Assembly: GCA_002753665.1 (NCBI GenBank)
Contig: PEAP01000002.1
Coordinates: forward strand, 28,228 to 92,227
Source: Magnetococcales bacterium DC0425bin3
GTDB lineage: Bacteria; Pseudomonadota; Magnetococcia; Magnetococcales; DC0425bin3
Direction of reading: 5' to 3'
DNA: 64,000 nucleotides
Below are positions 55,701 through 64,000 of this stretch, piece after piece. Position numbers and translations under genes: made by a program. Within the stretch, counting starts at the first letter, position 1; each line of letters begins with the position of its first letter. Under the pieces are notes generated by a model. That model saw only the letters and a program-made list of their open reading frames with translations. It did not search any database and was not told where the DNA came from.

Positions 55701-58618
55701 GAAATTGTGACCGCTCCCGTTGCCGTGATGGTGATATTTCCTGCGTTTGCGTTACCGCTGCCACCGGTGTTGGATAAAATTTCTCCTCCACTGGTCAGGC
55801 TCAGATCCGTCACCGTGAGGACGATGTCGCCCCCCGCGCCGCCGCCAAAGGTATCCGCGCCGATCCCCCCCCCATCCGCCAATGTGAGATCACTGGCCTG
55901 GATGGTGATGCTTCCACCTGGGCCGGTTGAGCCTGTTCGTGCGGTGGCGAAGATCCCGGATCGATATCCATAATCATCATCGTATCCGGAAATCGTGACC
56001 GCTCCCGCGGCCGTGATGGCGATATTTCCTGCCTGGCCGCTGCCGTAGGTGTTGGATAAAATTTCTCCTCCACTGGTCAGGCTCAGATCCGTCACCGTGA
56101 GAGCGATGCCGCCCCCCGCGCCGCTGCCGTAGATATCCGCATCAATCACCCCCCCATTCAATGTGAGATCACTGGCCTGGATGGTGATGCTCCCACCTGG
56201 GCCGGTTGAGTCACTTCCTGCAATAGAAAAGATCCCGGATGGATATCCATCATCGTATCCGGAAATCGTGACCGCTCCCGCGGCCGTGATGGCGATATTT
56301 CCTGCCTGGCCGCTGCCGTAGGTGTTGGATAAAATTCGTCCTTTACTGGTCAGGCTCAGATCCGTCACCGTGAGAGCGATGCCGCCCCCCGCGCCGCTGC
56401 CATGGGTGCTTGTGTCGATCTTTCCCAAATCCGAGAGTGCGATTTCACTGGCCTGGATGGTGATGCTCCCACCTGGGCCGGTTGAGCCTGTTCGTGCGGT
56501 GGCGAGGATCCCGGATCGATATCCATAATCATCATCGTATCCGGAAATCGTGACCGCTCCCGCGGCCGTGATGGCGATATTTCCTGCCTGGCCGCTGCCG
56601 TAGGTGTTGGATAAAATTTCTCCTCCACTGGTCAGGCTCAGATCCGTCACCGTGAGAGCGATGCCGCCCCCCGCGCCGCTGCCGTAGATATCCGCATCAA
56701 TCACCCCCCCATTCAATGTGAGATCACTGGCCTGGATGGTGATGCTCCCACCTGGGCCGGTTGAGTCACTTCCTGCAATAGAAAAGATCCCGGATGGATA
56801 TCCATCATCGTATCCGGAAATCGTGACCGCTCCCGCGGCCGTGATGGCGATATTTCCTGCCTGGCCGCTGCCGTAGGTGTTGGATAAAATTCGTCCTTTA
56901 CTGGTCAGGCTCAGATCCGTCACCGTGAGAGCGATGCCGCCCCCCGCGCCGCTGCCATGGGTGCTTGTGTCGATCTTTCCCAAATCCGAGAGTGCGATTT
57001 CACTGGCCTGGATGGTGACGCTTCCACCTGGGCCGGTTGAGCCTGTCGACGTGCTGGTCATGATCCCGGATTGAAGTTTATAATAATAATCGTATCCGGA
57101 AATCGTGACCGCTCCCGCGGCCGTGATGGCGATATTTCCCGCCTGGCCGCTGCCGGAAGTGCCGGTGGTTACCTGAGCTCCATTTGTCAGGCTCAGGCTG
57201 GTCAGGCTCGGATCCAACACCGTGAGGACGATGTCGCCCCCCGCGCCGTCGCCATGGCTAAATGCGTAGATGAACGCATCATCCATTGCAAGGGTGTTGG
57301 CCTGCACGGTGATGCCGCCCCCCGCACCGTCGCCCCAGGCACTTGTGCCGATTTTTCCCCACAAGAGTACGACATCACTGGCCTGGAGGGTGATGCTTCC
57401 ACCTTGCCCGGTTGAGCCTGCCGACGTGCTGGTAAAGATCCCGGATGAGTTTCCATAAACATCGTATCCGGAAATCACGACCACTCCCGCGGCCGTGATG
57501 GCGATATCTCCCGCCTGGCCGTTGCCGGAAGTGTCGGTGGTTACCTGAGTTCCATTGTCAAGAATGATATTGCCGGCCTGGATCGAGATGTTTCCTCCCG
57601 CTCCGCTTGCCAGCGTATTGGCGGTTATCCGGCCACCGTTGGTCAGGATCAGGTCGCCCTGCACCTGGATGTCGATGCTGCCAGCCGTTCCGGCGCCAGT
57701 GGTGCTGGCCATGAGCATGGCGCTATCCATGGTCAGCAGGGATCCGCCGCGTATCAGCAGGCGTCCCCCGGAGGAACCCGAAACCCTCACTATGGAACCC
57801 CCATCCACCGTGATGGCCCCTCCTGCCTGCCCCGGTCCCAGTTGCAGAGCCGACGCGCTGAAGGTGACCTCTCCGGGGCCGGCCACGCTGGCCAGGTCGA
57901 TGCGGCCACCAATGGCCTGCAATTGGCTCTCGTTATAATAGTCGTCGATGGTCACGTAGATATCTCCTCCCACCAGGGAGAGGGTCTTGCCATCCGGAAC
58001 CTTCAGTCCGTAGCGTCCATAATAATATTGATAATACGAACTTCCACTGCCCAGGGAAGCGATCAAACCGGGCGTTGTGCCCAGAAAGCCGAAGGCCGTG
58101 GGATCCGCCGCCACGAAACTGCTGGTGGCGGAGGTGTTGCTGTAGAAACGGTCACTGGCGCCCAGTTTGAGATAATCGGCGGTGCTGAGATAAAACGATC
58201 CGGAGATGTCCAGGTGGGAAGTGGGTCCGAAGAGTACGCCACTGGGATTGATGAGATAGAGGTTGGCGCCGGGGATGCTCGACCGGATTGTTCCGTCGAT
58301 GGCCGAATAACTCCCCCCAGTGACACGGGAAATCACGTTGGCGACGCTGGATCCGGTAAAGTTGGCCGTTTCATTCCAATAGAGATTGAACTTGCCGAAG
58401 CTGTGAAACAGATTCTGCCCCGCCGTCACCCCCGCCTGCTGGGGAATGGTGAAGACCCCGCCCACCTTGGCGAGATCCCCGGCCGCGGCGCCCCCCAGGG
58501 CTTGCAGGCTGCCGTCGTAGGTGATGTTGGAGGAAGCCGCCCGGGCCAGCGGAATCGAAGCGGCGAGCAGCAGGCTGCACAGGCGCAGCAGGGAAAGACG
58601 TTTGCGTCGCGGAATCAT
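52757..58618 (-). CDS. Giant two-partner-secretion exoprotein (TpsA, filamentous haemagglutinin-like)
   Basis: 1953 aa from ATG 58618, with GGAGAA 6 bases upstream. Signal peptide ending near LARA (about 28). TPS domain at about 30-260, with NLFHSFGKFNLY, SGGSYSAIDGTI-like turns and LYLINPSGVLFGPTSHLDISG. Then about 1500 residues of beta-helix repeats built on (G)SGxAGxIxITAxGxxxISG and GGSITIQASDLTL. The C-terminus has CGTHGGASLSTFVVGGPGGLP and a late Cys, a motif of haemagglutination-activity proteins in cyanobacteria and proteobacteria. It should be exported by the pore protein TpsB and form a surface fibre. A 555-bp tandem duplication lies inside. The base composition is lower in GC within the repeats. 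Confidence 0.95.
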   Translation of the reverse strand: MIPRRKRLSLLRLCSLLLAASIPLARAASSNITYDGSLQALGGAAAGDLAKVGGVFTIPQQAGVTAGQNLFHSFGKFNLYWNETANFTGSSVANVISRVTGGSYSAIDGTIRSSIPGANLYLINPSGVLFGPTSHLDISGSFYLSTADYLKLGASDRFYSNTSATSSFVAADPTAFGFLGTTPGLIASLGSGSSYYQYYYGRYGLKVPDGKTLSLVGGDIYVTIDDYYNESQLQAIGGRIDLASVAGPGEVTFSASALQLGPGQAGGAITVDGGSIVRVSGSSGGRLLIRGGSLLTMDSAMLMASTTGAGTAGSIDIQVQGDLILTNGGRITANTLASGAGGNISIQAGNIILDNGTQVTTDTSGNGQAGDIAITAAGVVVISGYDVYGNSSGIFTSTSAGSTGQGGSITLQASDVVLLWGKIGTSAWGDGAGGGITVQANTLAMDDAFIYAFSHGDGAGGDIVLTVLDPSLTSLSLTNGAQVTTGTSGSGQAGNIAITAAGAVTISGYDYYYKLQSGIMTSTSTGSTGPGGSVTIQASEIALSDLGKIDTSTHGSGAGGGIALTVTDLSLTSKGRILSNTYGSGQAGNIAITAAGAVTISGYDDGYPSGIFSIAGSDSTGPGGSITIQASDLTLNGGVIDADIYGSGAGGGIALTVTDLSLTSGGEILSNTYGSGQAGNIAITAAGAVTISGYDDDYGYRSGILATARTGSTGPGGSITIQASEIALSDLGKIDTSTHGSGAGGGIALTVTDLSLTSKGRILSNTYGSGQAGNIAITAAGAVTISGYDDGYPSGIFSIAGSDSTGPGGSITIQASDLTLNGGVIDADIYGSGAGGGIALTVTDLSLTSGGEILSNTYGSGQAGNIAITAAGAVTISGYDDDYGYRSGIFATARTGSTGPGGSITIQASDLTLADGGGIGADTFGGGAGGDIVLTVTDLSLTSGGEILSNTGGSGNANAGNITITATGAVTISGYNGEDASSISSTAGKKSTGQGGTITIQASDLTLADGGQIDADTNGGGAGGDIVLAVTDLSLTNGGQISASTFGSGQAGDIAVMAAGEVTISGYDDHGYDSMIFASAEKGSTGQGGTITIQASDLTLADRGGISVSTLGTSTAGNLKIIATDTLSITGRGSSLLGNSYSTTDDGGAGGNIAVQAAILDLTDGAGIQANTYGGGAGGDIVLTVTDLRLTNGGQISASTFGSGQAGDIAVMAAGEVTISGYDDYGFPAAIFASAEEGSTGPGGSITIQASDLTLADGGLIDADTYGDGAGGDIVLAVTDLSLTSGGLISARASGSGDAGDITITAAGTLRISGTIVDPQEVTTDTGITSQVEEGASGSGGSITIQAGDITLNGGVISVATSGSGDSGSIRILGDDITLTEGGSISAFATATSTTGQGGSIQIDLAGNLSISGTVPVDTSVYFPQGRVSSGLYAQSRSGDLQAGDGGIITVTSQNVTLSQGGMITTESFGYGAGGDISITATGTVQISGSDGYGQSSAVLAQASAATNATGAGAIEIDASQIMVADGGIIKSSTAGAGAGGVITLTATGSMTLTGADSGVFSESTASGAAGSIDLSTPTFRLTDHAQVSASGSGSGGAGSIELTQGVATATLDSGAAMKSSNTGTGDAGDIAITVSDSLALDDATLATEAAGGDGGSITISAPTFSAGNGSLVSASVTGGSGAGGDIGLTGTTFTLTGAALIESATQGAGAGGSIRMEAARVIMKEGATLSSSSSGAMENAGKAGSVTVIASQELDMNQASITSSSQNGGGGDITIQVITRISMVDSDITTSAKGGDGSGGNIFIDPIYFILENTNIAADAFGGAGGNITIQANSFIRDNATRITASSTMSTAGTVELDSPSINVTEGVVVLPSDTFDAAGLLTQRCGTHGGASLSTFVVGGPGGLPAVADDLLPSPLFATVSGSTPQAGKAAVFGAMISATALPGNVECVAM
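55932..57041 (-). repeat. 555-bp near-identical tandem duplication inside tpsA
   Basis: 55932-56486 and 56487-57041 match almost base for base at a period of 555 bp (185 codons, in frame). One difference is an A/G near 55952/56507 (Phe versus Leu); a few more fall at the far end. Each unit holds two beta-helix modules, which suggests a recent unequal crossover. Weaker related modules continue on both sides. Confidence 0.88.
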
Positions 58619-58640
58619 GAAAAATTCTCCCATTTCACGT

Positions 58641-60911
58641 TCACAGCCAGTTGCCGATCAGGATGAAAGCCGACCAATAGCCCGGATGCCGCCAGCGGGG
58701 GTCGGCGATCAGGTCGCCCTGGGCCAAGCGCAGGGCCTCTGCCTTGGAGAGCGAAGGATTGCGCAGTTGCTGATAGAACTTGTCGATCAACAGGGCGGTC
58801 GAGGCGTCGTCGATGAACCACAGGCTCGCGAGCGCGCTGCGGGCGCCGGCCCTGATCGCCACTCCCGCGAGTCCCAGGGCCGACTGGTCGTCGCCCACCG
58901 CCGTCTGGCAGGCGCTCAGGGTGAGCAGCTCCACCGGCTGATCCTTGAAGCGTCCCTGACCGATCATGGCCTCCAGACGGTTCATGGTGAGCTTGCCGTC
59001 ATGGGCGAGCAGGAAGGTCTTCTTCGGATCCCGGTCGAATTGTCCATGGGAGGCGATGTGGACGATGGTGTAGGGTTGCTCCTCCATGGCCTCCTCGGTG
59101 CCGGCCACGGTGTAGTCCTGGTTCATCAGGATCCGGTTGGGAAACGCCTTGCGGATGCCTTCCACCTCCCGCGCCACATGGGGCAAGGGGGCGAATCCCT
59201 GGACCCCTTCGGAAAGGGCGCTGACCAGCATGCGCACCTGCTGGCGGGGCAGCGGGCGGGGATCGGTCAGTCTCAGGCTGGGGGTGACCACCAGGGCCAT
59301 CTCCTCGGCCAGAAAACGGGCGCCATCGTGAAAGGTGGCGAAGGGGATGGTGCGCAGCAGGCCATCCGGCACCACCACCAGGGTCTTGACCTGCTCCTGG
59401 CGCAACAACGCCCGCACCGGCTCGATCAGCCAGGCATGCAGGCGGCGGGCATGGGGCCTCCAGGCTTCGGTTTCCGTCTGTTCGAGCCGCGTGCGCAACT
59501 GGCGGGCCTCTTCCTCCACCTCCAGGGAGCGCACCGAGACGGTGATCTGGCGCAGGCCATCGGGCAGGGTCAGGAGTATCTCCAGCCGGTCCGGCAGCAG
59601 GATGGGATAGTAGACGGCGCTGCCCCGCTCCACGGTATCCACGTCGGCGGAGCGGTTCTTCAGGGCGGTGACGCAGGGATCCTGGAAGAGATTCTGCAGT
59701 TCGCTGGTCTTCAACTGCTCCACGGTGGCGCGGGCCTCCCGCAGCAGGGCCTCGTGTTCCGGTCCCGCTCCGGTCTGGCCGGCCTTGCGCAACAACAGAT
59801 CCGCCAGCTGGTAATAGAGCGGCGCAATGCGCTCCCGGAACGAATCCGGCGCGTCCCGAGGGCCCCGGTACAGTTCCTGACGCAGGCCGGCCAGGACCGC
59901 GGCCGCCTTTCTCAAGTGAAGGATGGCCTCTTCCGCCCTGCCCTCCTTGAACAGCAACCTGCCCGTCTGCCATTGCCAGGGCCAGATCAGATCCGGCGCA
60001 TCAATGGTCTGGGCATGGAACAGGGCCTGGCGCGTCAGTTGTCGGGCTTCCGCCAGCCGGTTGCCGGTTTCGTAGATCCGTCCCATGTGTCCCAGGGCCT
60101 GGGAACGCACCCGCTCCAGGCCCTGGGACTTCCCGATACGCGCGGCTTCCTCCAGCGCCTCCAGCGCTCCGGCGATCCGTTCGGCGGCTGCCGCGCCTTT
60201 CTGCACCAGATGAAACAGGATCTGCCCGGCGCCCGCCAACCCCACCGCTCGGGCATGGCCTTCCGGCAGCCGGCGCAGGGCCTCCAGGGCGGCATCGAGC
60301 CGGGCCAGGGCCTCCGGCAGATCGGCGCGCCAGGCGTTGCGCGCCCGGTTGAGGGCCACGATCGCCGTCAGCTCCCGGTCGCCGGCGAGCCCGGGTTGTT
60401 CCAGGGCCTCGGCGTAGCGGCCCGCGGCCTCGGCATGGGCGCCCGCGGCCATCAGCACGTTGCCCAGATTGTTCAACAGCCGCGCCACCAGCAGGCTGTT
60501 TCCTGCCCGACGCGCCAGGGCCAAGCCCCGTTCCAGTTCCTCCCGCGCTGGATCCAACTGACGGGTCGCCAGATGGAAATCCCCGAGCGCCAGCAACACC
60601 CATGCGCTGTCCGGCGCATCGGGAACCGATTCCTCCGCGGCCTGGTTCAGCGCTGCCTCCGCCTCGGGATAATGGCCGAGGGCCTGCCAGGCGGCGCCGA
60701 GTCCCACCAACGCCTCGCGCCGCGCCGTGGCATCCTCCGCGCCCCGCAACAATTGGTCCCGGTCCAAGGCCACCACCTCCTCGTAACGGCCCTGGGCCAG
60801 GGCCTCCCGCATCCGCGCCAGCAGGTCGGGGGATGGCTCCGCCCGGAGCGCGCAAGCCATGCCCATCACCACTCCCACCAGAATCAACCCGATTGTCGCA
60901 GGCCTTTTCAT
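58641..60911 (-). CDS. Exported TPR-CHAT protease
   Basis: 756 aa from ATG 60911. Signal peptide (about 1-24, LILVGVVMGMACALRA). TPR-like helices cover about 30-400. A CHAT (caspase-HetF-associated) peptidase domain covers about 450-756. The catalytic dyad is visible as His622 (VHIASHGQF) and Cys668 (LSACQTAVGD), with the C-terminal HPGYWSAFILIG block. It should be an active cysteine protease in the periplasm or at the surface. It lies between the TpsB and TpsA genes, so the haemagglutinin-like protein is the obvious candidate substrate. Confidence 0.93.
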   Translation of the reverse strand: MKRPATIGLILVGVVMGMACALRAEPSPDLLARMREALAQGRYEEVVALDRDQLLRGAEDATARREALVGLGAAWQALGHYPEAEAALNQAAEESVPDAPDSAWVLLALGDFHLATRQLDPAREELERGLALARRAGNSLLVARLLNNLGNVLMAAGAHAEAAGRYAEALEQPGLAGDRELTAIVALNRARNAWRADLPEALARLDAALEALRRLPEGHARAVGLAGAGQILFHLVQKGAAAAERIAGALEALEEAARIGKSQGLERVRSQALGHMGRIYETGNRLAEARQLTRQALFHAQTIDAPDLIWPWQWQTGRLLFKEGRAEEAILHLRKAAAVLAGLRQELYRGPRDAPDSFRERIAPLYYQLADLLLRKAGQTGAGPEHEALLREARATVEQLKTSELQNLFQDPCVTALKNRSADVDTVERGSAVYYPILLPDRLEILLTLPDGLRQITVSVRSLEVEEEARQLRTRLEQTETEAWRPHARRLHAWLIEPVRALLRQEQVKTLVVVPDGLLRTIPFATFHDGARFLAEEMALVVTPSLRLTDPRPLPRQQVRMLVSALSEGVQGFAPLPHVAREVEGIRKAFPNRILMNQDYTVAGTEEAMEEQPYTIVHIASHGQFDRDPKKTFLLAHDGKLTMNRLEAMIGQGRFKDQPVELLTLSACQTAVGDDQSALGLAGVAIRAGARSALASLWFIDDASTALLIDKFYQQLRNPSLSKAEALRLAQGDLIADPRWRHPGYWSAFILIGNWL

Positions 60912-60933
60912 CGCATGATCCAGATGAGCCGCT

Positions 60934-62679
60934 TCAGTAGGTCGCCAGATCGACGCGAAAGTGAATGCCATGGTCCGGCATCTCCCGCTGGTCGGGAGTC
61001 ACCGTGGTGGTGCGCAACGACTTGGCCAGATACAGCGCGGCCTGGGAGTTGCGGTTGATGGACCAGGTCCAGCCCACCCCCACACTGGAAAGATCCCGGG
61101 GCTTCGGAGCCACGACGCCATGATCCCAGGCGGTGCCGTAATCCCCGAAAAGCACCAGATTCACGCCGCCGTCGCTCCGGGCATCCCCCAGCAGGGCGGG
61201 GGTCCAGCGCCAGGGCAGGGGAATGCGCCAGTCCAGGTTGGTCACGAAGCCGCCGTCCCGGGATACGAGACCCTCCCGGTAACCCCGCACCGTCTCCAGA
61301 CCGCCGATGGAAAACTTTTCCGTGGCCAGCATCGACCGGCTCGCGAGGCGCAGGGCATTGCGCCATTGCATCTGGCTGTTGAACAGCGCCAGTTGCCGCA
61401 ACCACTGGAACTGCCCACGCCAGACGAGGAAATTGCTGTCCGGAAGGTTGTCGCCATGATGGGCAGTGGAGTTGCCCACATCCACGCCCTTGCCGAAACG
61501 GGAGAGCAGGGCCATCACCTGATTGGGCTGCCGGTGGATCCACTCTTGTCCGAAGTCGATGATATGCACCACGGCAGCCCCGTTGTCGGTGCCGGCGGTC
61601 AGATCGAAGGGTTGCCCCAGAAGATAGGTGCGGCTTTCATGGCGTTCGAAACCGAGACTGATGGCCACCTCGTCCAAGGGCGTCCGGTGCATGGGATGGC
61701 GCAGGGAGAGGTCGTAGGTGCGGGATCGGCTGATGATGTCGAGCGCATCGAAGGGTGGAACGGTCACCGTGCTGGTCGTGCGCGCCATCGAGAGAGAAAA
61801 CGTGGTATCCCGCGCATTCAAGGGGATGGCATAGGAGAAGGCATGATCGTTCTGGCCGTCGGCGGTGCCCAGCTTGAGCATCAACGGATCGTTCCAGCCC
61901 AGCACCGAGCGGTTGGCCAGCGTCAATTCGTATTTGTCCAGCCCCAGGTTGGGCGATATCTGGTTGTGCCAGGCCAGGCCGGCCCGCCAGGGATTGGCCT
62001 CTTCCACCCGGACATTCAGCACCGCATCGCCGGGACGGGCTCCGGGGCGCAGCTCCGAATGAATGGCGCGGATCAGATCGTTCTGCCGCAACAGCTGAAA
62101 CTGTTCCTCCAGGGCTGGCGTACTCAATGGCACGCCAGCGCCCCGCTCCAGCCGGGAGGTGATCCAGTCCGCGTCCAGGAAGCGGTTGCCTTGCACCTGT
62201 ATGGCGCTCAGGCGACCCTCCACCACCTGGATCTCCAGAATCTTCGACTCGATGTCCTGCTCCGGGATCACCGCTCCGGAGCTGACGTATCCCCGGTCGA
62301 TGTAGAGATGGGTGATGCGGTCGCGCAGTTCGAACAGTTCGGCCAGGGTCACCGGCCGATGGAGCAGGGGAGCGGTCAAACCGGACCAGGTTTCCTCCCC
62401 GAACAGGGTGCTGCCCGACACGCGGATTCCCTGCAACGTGATCCGTTCCGCCCCGGAGAGGGAGTCCCCCATGCCCTCCGGCAGCGGCGGCAACCGGTAT
62501 TCCATCGGCGGCGCCACGATGGCTGGATTCACCTCGGGCTCACCAATGCGGGGCGCCAGGCCCAGGGGTTGCTCGATCATCATGCCGCGCCTTGCATATT
62601 CCCCCCCCCACGCCACGCCCATTGCCAGCAACACGCCCAGTCCCAGCAGCCACCCTGCGTTGCCGATGGACGGCGTCAT
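60934..62679 (-). CDS. TpsB outer-membrane transporter (ShlB/FhaC/HecB family)
   Basis: 581 aa from ATG 62679, preceded by AGAGGGG 8 bases upstream. An ATG at 62697, sharing ATGA with the foldase stop, is the alternative. Signal peptide (about 1-25). POTRA domains at about 75-220 (ITLQGIRVSGSTLF, LEIQVVEGRLSAIQVQGNRFLD). Beta-barrel to the C-terminal tyrosine, with the FhaC motif ETVRGYREG (about 450). It should export the TpsA protein through the outer membrane. Confidence 0.95.
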   Translation of the reverse strand: MTPSIGNAGWLLGLGVLLAMGVAWGGEYARRGMMIEQPLGLAPRIGEPEVNPAIVAPPMEYRLPPLPEGMGDSLSGAERITLQGIRVSGSTLFGEETWSGLTAPLLHRPVTLAELFELRDRITHLYIDRGYVSSGAVIPEQDIESKILEIQVVEGRLSAIQVQGNRFLDADWITSRLERGAGVPLSTPALEEQFQLLRQNDLIRAIHSELRPGARPGDAVLNVRVEEANPWRAGLAWHNQISPNLGLDKYELTLANRSVLGWNDPLMLKLGTADGQNDHAFSYAIPLNARDTTFSLSMARTTSTVTVPPFDALDIISRSRTYDLSLRHPMHRTPLDEVAISLGFERHESRTYLLGQPFDLTAGTDNGAAVVHIIDFGQEWIHRQPNQVMALLSRFGKGVDVGNSTAHHGDNLPDSNFLVWRGQFQWLRQLALFNSQMQWRNALRLASRSMLATEKFSIGGLETVRGYREGLVSRDGGFVTNLDWRIPLPWRWTPALLGDARSDGGVNLVLFGDYGTAWDHGVVAPKPRDLSSVGVGWTWSINRNSQAALYLAKSLRTTTVTPDQREMPDHGIHFRVDLATY

Positions 62680-62693
62680 GCGGTTCGCCCCTC

Positions 62694-63668
62694 TCATTTG
62701 AACAAGTCCCGAACCTGATCGGCATGCACCTTGGGGGGGGTCCGTTTGACCAGGTCTTCCAGCAGGGCCTTGACCTTGCGCTGCGACTCGGCCTTCTGCA
62801 GGGCGGCCACGAGCGCCTCCCGCACCTCGTCCAGGGAGCGCCAGGTGTCCGGCGCCCGCTCCACCAGGCGCAGGATGTGCCAGCCCTGACCCGCCAGCAC
62901 CGGCGGCGAGGTCTCCCCGGGATTCAGGCTCTCCACGACCGGAGCCAACACGGGTAACAGAGCCCCTCCTTCCACCCAGCCCATATCCCCATCCCGGGCA
63001 GCGCTTTCCGCGTGCTGGGAACGGGTGCGCGCCAGCTCGCCGAAGCGGGCCGGCTTCTTCAGCAGCTCCTGGTACACTGCCTGAATATCCGAAAACAGTT
63101 TGCGGCGCGCCGTGGGATCGCTGCCGGAGGGAATCTCCAGGTAGATTTGCGCCACCCGCATCCGGCCCGGAACGCGGAATTGCGCGCGGTTGCGTTCGTA
63201 GGTCTCCTGGACCAGGGTGGCATCGGGATACCCGGGATCCACCTCGGCCTTGCGCGCCATATGGGCGGCGATGAGCGCCTGCTCGGCAGCCCGGTCCATC
63301 GCGTGCCGCACCGCGGGATCCTGGTCCAGTTTGACCTCGTGGGCCTCTTCGGCCAGGTATTGTTTGACGATCTCATCCCGGGCGAAGCTCTCCATGGCCT
63401 CAGGATTTTCCTTCAGACGCCGCTGAACGGATGGGTCGAGGGGCTCCAGGCGTTGCAGGAACCCGGCGGTCGTCATTGTGCGGCCGCCCATTTCCACCAG
63501 AATGGGCAGGGGCTTGCCCCCGGCCTTGCGGGGTGGATCCGCGGCACATGCGCTGATCTGGCAGCACAATATTCCGGAAAGCACCCAGACGGGGACCACC
63601 CGGGAATATGTTCCGTTTGCCCGGGGGAAAAGAGGAGTGGCCGAGCTTGCCTGTCGATTCAGAAACAT
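62694..63668 (-). CDS. Parvulin-type peptidyl-prolyl isomerase, probable lipoprotein
   Basis: 324 aa from ATG 63668; another ATG at 63683 is possible. A long N-region, then a hydrophobic stretch VVPVWVLSGILCCQ and a lipobox-like ISAC (Cys at about 42). SurA/PrsA-like helical N-domain at about 60-160. A rotamase-like domain at about 170-285 has MRVAQIYLEIPSG, DGDMGWVEGGALLPVLAPVV and GQGWHILRLVER. It is a periplasmic folding factor, probably helping the TpsA protein or the TpsB barrel. First gene of the secretion operon. Confidence 0.9.
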   Translation of the reverse strand: MFLNRQASSATPLFPRANGTYSRVVPVWVLSGILCCQISACAADPPRKAGGKPLPILVEMGGRTMTTAGFLQRLEPLDPSVQRRLKENPEAMESFARDEIVKQYLAEEAHEVKLDQDPAVRHAMDRAAEQALIAAHMARKAEVDPGYPDATLVQETYERNRAQFRVPGRMRVAQIYLEIPSGSDPTARRKLFSDIQAVYQELLKKPARFGELARTRSQHAESAARDGDMGWVEGGALLPVLAPVVESLNPGETSPPVLAGQGWHILRLVERAPDTWRSLDEVREALVAALQKAESQRKVKALLEDLVKRTPPKVHADQVRDLFK

Positions 63669-64000
63669 GGAACTCTCTCGCATCCAACGGTGTCAGCCAT
63701 GATCGCGCAATACATGGATTTATATCCTAGACTGTATATTTTCTTGTCAGTCATTTTAACTAATTGACTTGTTTGCATTTTTGCCAGTGACTTCTTGCGG
63801 GGGTGTTCTCTACTCCCCACATGGCGACTTTTATTTCGTGTGGAGTCATGGACGCAGGAACACAAGAGACGACGAAACATCACCCCAGAAAAACGCTGGC
63901 GGCGGAAAATCCGGACCAGAGATGACGACGACAGGAAACGACAAAGGCGGGGGGGTGGTAACCTTATCCTGCTGTAATAATTGACACTTTTATATGGGGG
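63669..64000. promoter_or_regulatory. AT-rich upstream region of the secretion operon
   Basis: 332 bp with no credible gene. 63700-63780 is markedly AT-rich. On the minus strand CTGACA is followed by TATAAA about 20 bases on, longer than usual for sigma-70, so the promoter is only tentative. GACTG...CAGTC (63730-63752) is a short imperfect palindrome in the same place. The rest (63800-64000) shows no clear motif. Confidence 0.45.

Noticed and set aside
54700..57600. Periodic repeats that might look like a CRISPR array
   Set aside because: The units are long, in frame and encode beta-helix modules of the haemagglutinin-like gene. Spacers of constant length and unique sequence are absent.
63659..63984. 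Short frames of 60-74 codons at the right edge
   Set aside because: They overlap the AT-rich promoter region, lack ribosome sites and have no similarity to any family I know.

Overview
The window is high-GC DNA from a Gram-negative proteobacterium. Outer-membrane and envelope systems show this: a two-partner-secretion pore, OmpA-type proteins, PqiABC and several lipoproteins. The order rplU-rpmA-obgE-proB-proA-nadD-rsfS-rlmH, next to a polyprenyl synthase and a tRNA-Pro, is typical of Alphaproteobacteria and relatives. The multihaem cytochromes, PilZ and CheY-like proteins and CHAT/haemagglutinin genes would also fit a deep-branching group such as Magnetococcia. That placement is inference and needs a marker-gene tree.

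Layout. 1-10 kb: a sigma-54 activator with a degenerate receiver, a divergent ankyrin gene behind a candidate sigma-54 promoter, a respiratory locus (7-haem c, cytochrome b, 8-haem c), an ABC exporter and a NapC-like tetrahaem quinol oxidase. 10-19.6 kb: CheY, a zinc-ribbon protein, the pqiABC lipid-transport operon, TusA, malonyl-CoA decarboxylase, a CARF-like protein without a nearby CRISPR array, and a VOC protein. 19.6-27 kb: a surface-glycan cluster (asparagine synthase, three glycosyltransferases, a flippase-like membrane protein, a WalW-like deacetylase). 27-36.5 kb: a PilZ transmembrane protein, haemerythrin, an OmpA lipoprotein, an MBOAT/SGNH/FkbH acyl-modification locus and a response regulator. 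36.5-44.6 kb: the housekeeping operon, maf, the polyprenyl synthase and tRNA-Pro. 44.8-49 kb: radical SAM, DegT aminotransferase, TylF-like methyltransferase and a glycosyltransferase. 49-63.7 kb: a coiled-coil nuclease-fold protein, then a six-gene minus-strand operon: lipoprotein foldase, TpsB pore, exported CHAT protease, giant TpsA beta-helix adhesin, TPR-OmpA protein and a transmembrane Ser/Thr kinase with DUF4384.

The clearest non-coding signal is a family of about 65-bp intergenic elements: at least six near-complete copies and two fragments. Each carries a G/C-rich arm and a hairpin whose stem varies between copies partly in a compensatory way. The protein system most worth following is the kinase/OmpA/TpsA/CHAT/TpsB/foldase operon, which looks like a secreted adhesin with its own protease and signalling kinase.
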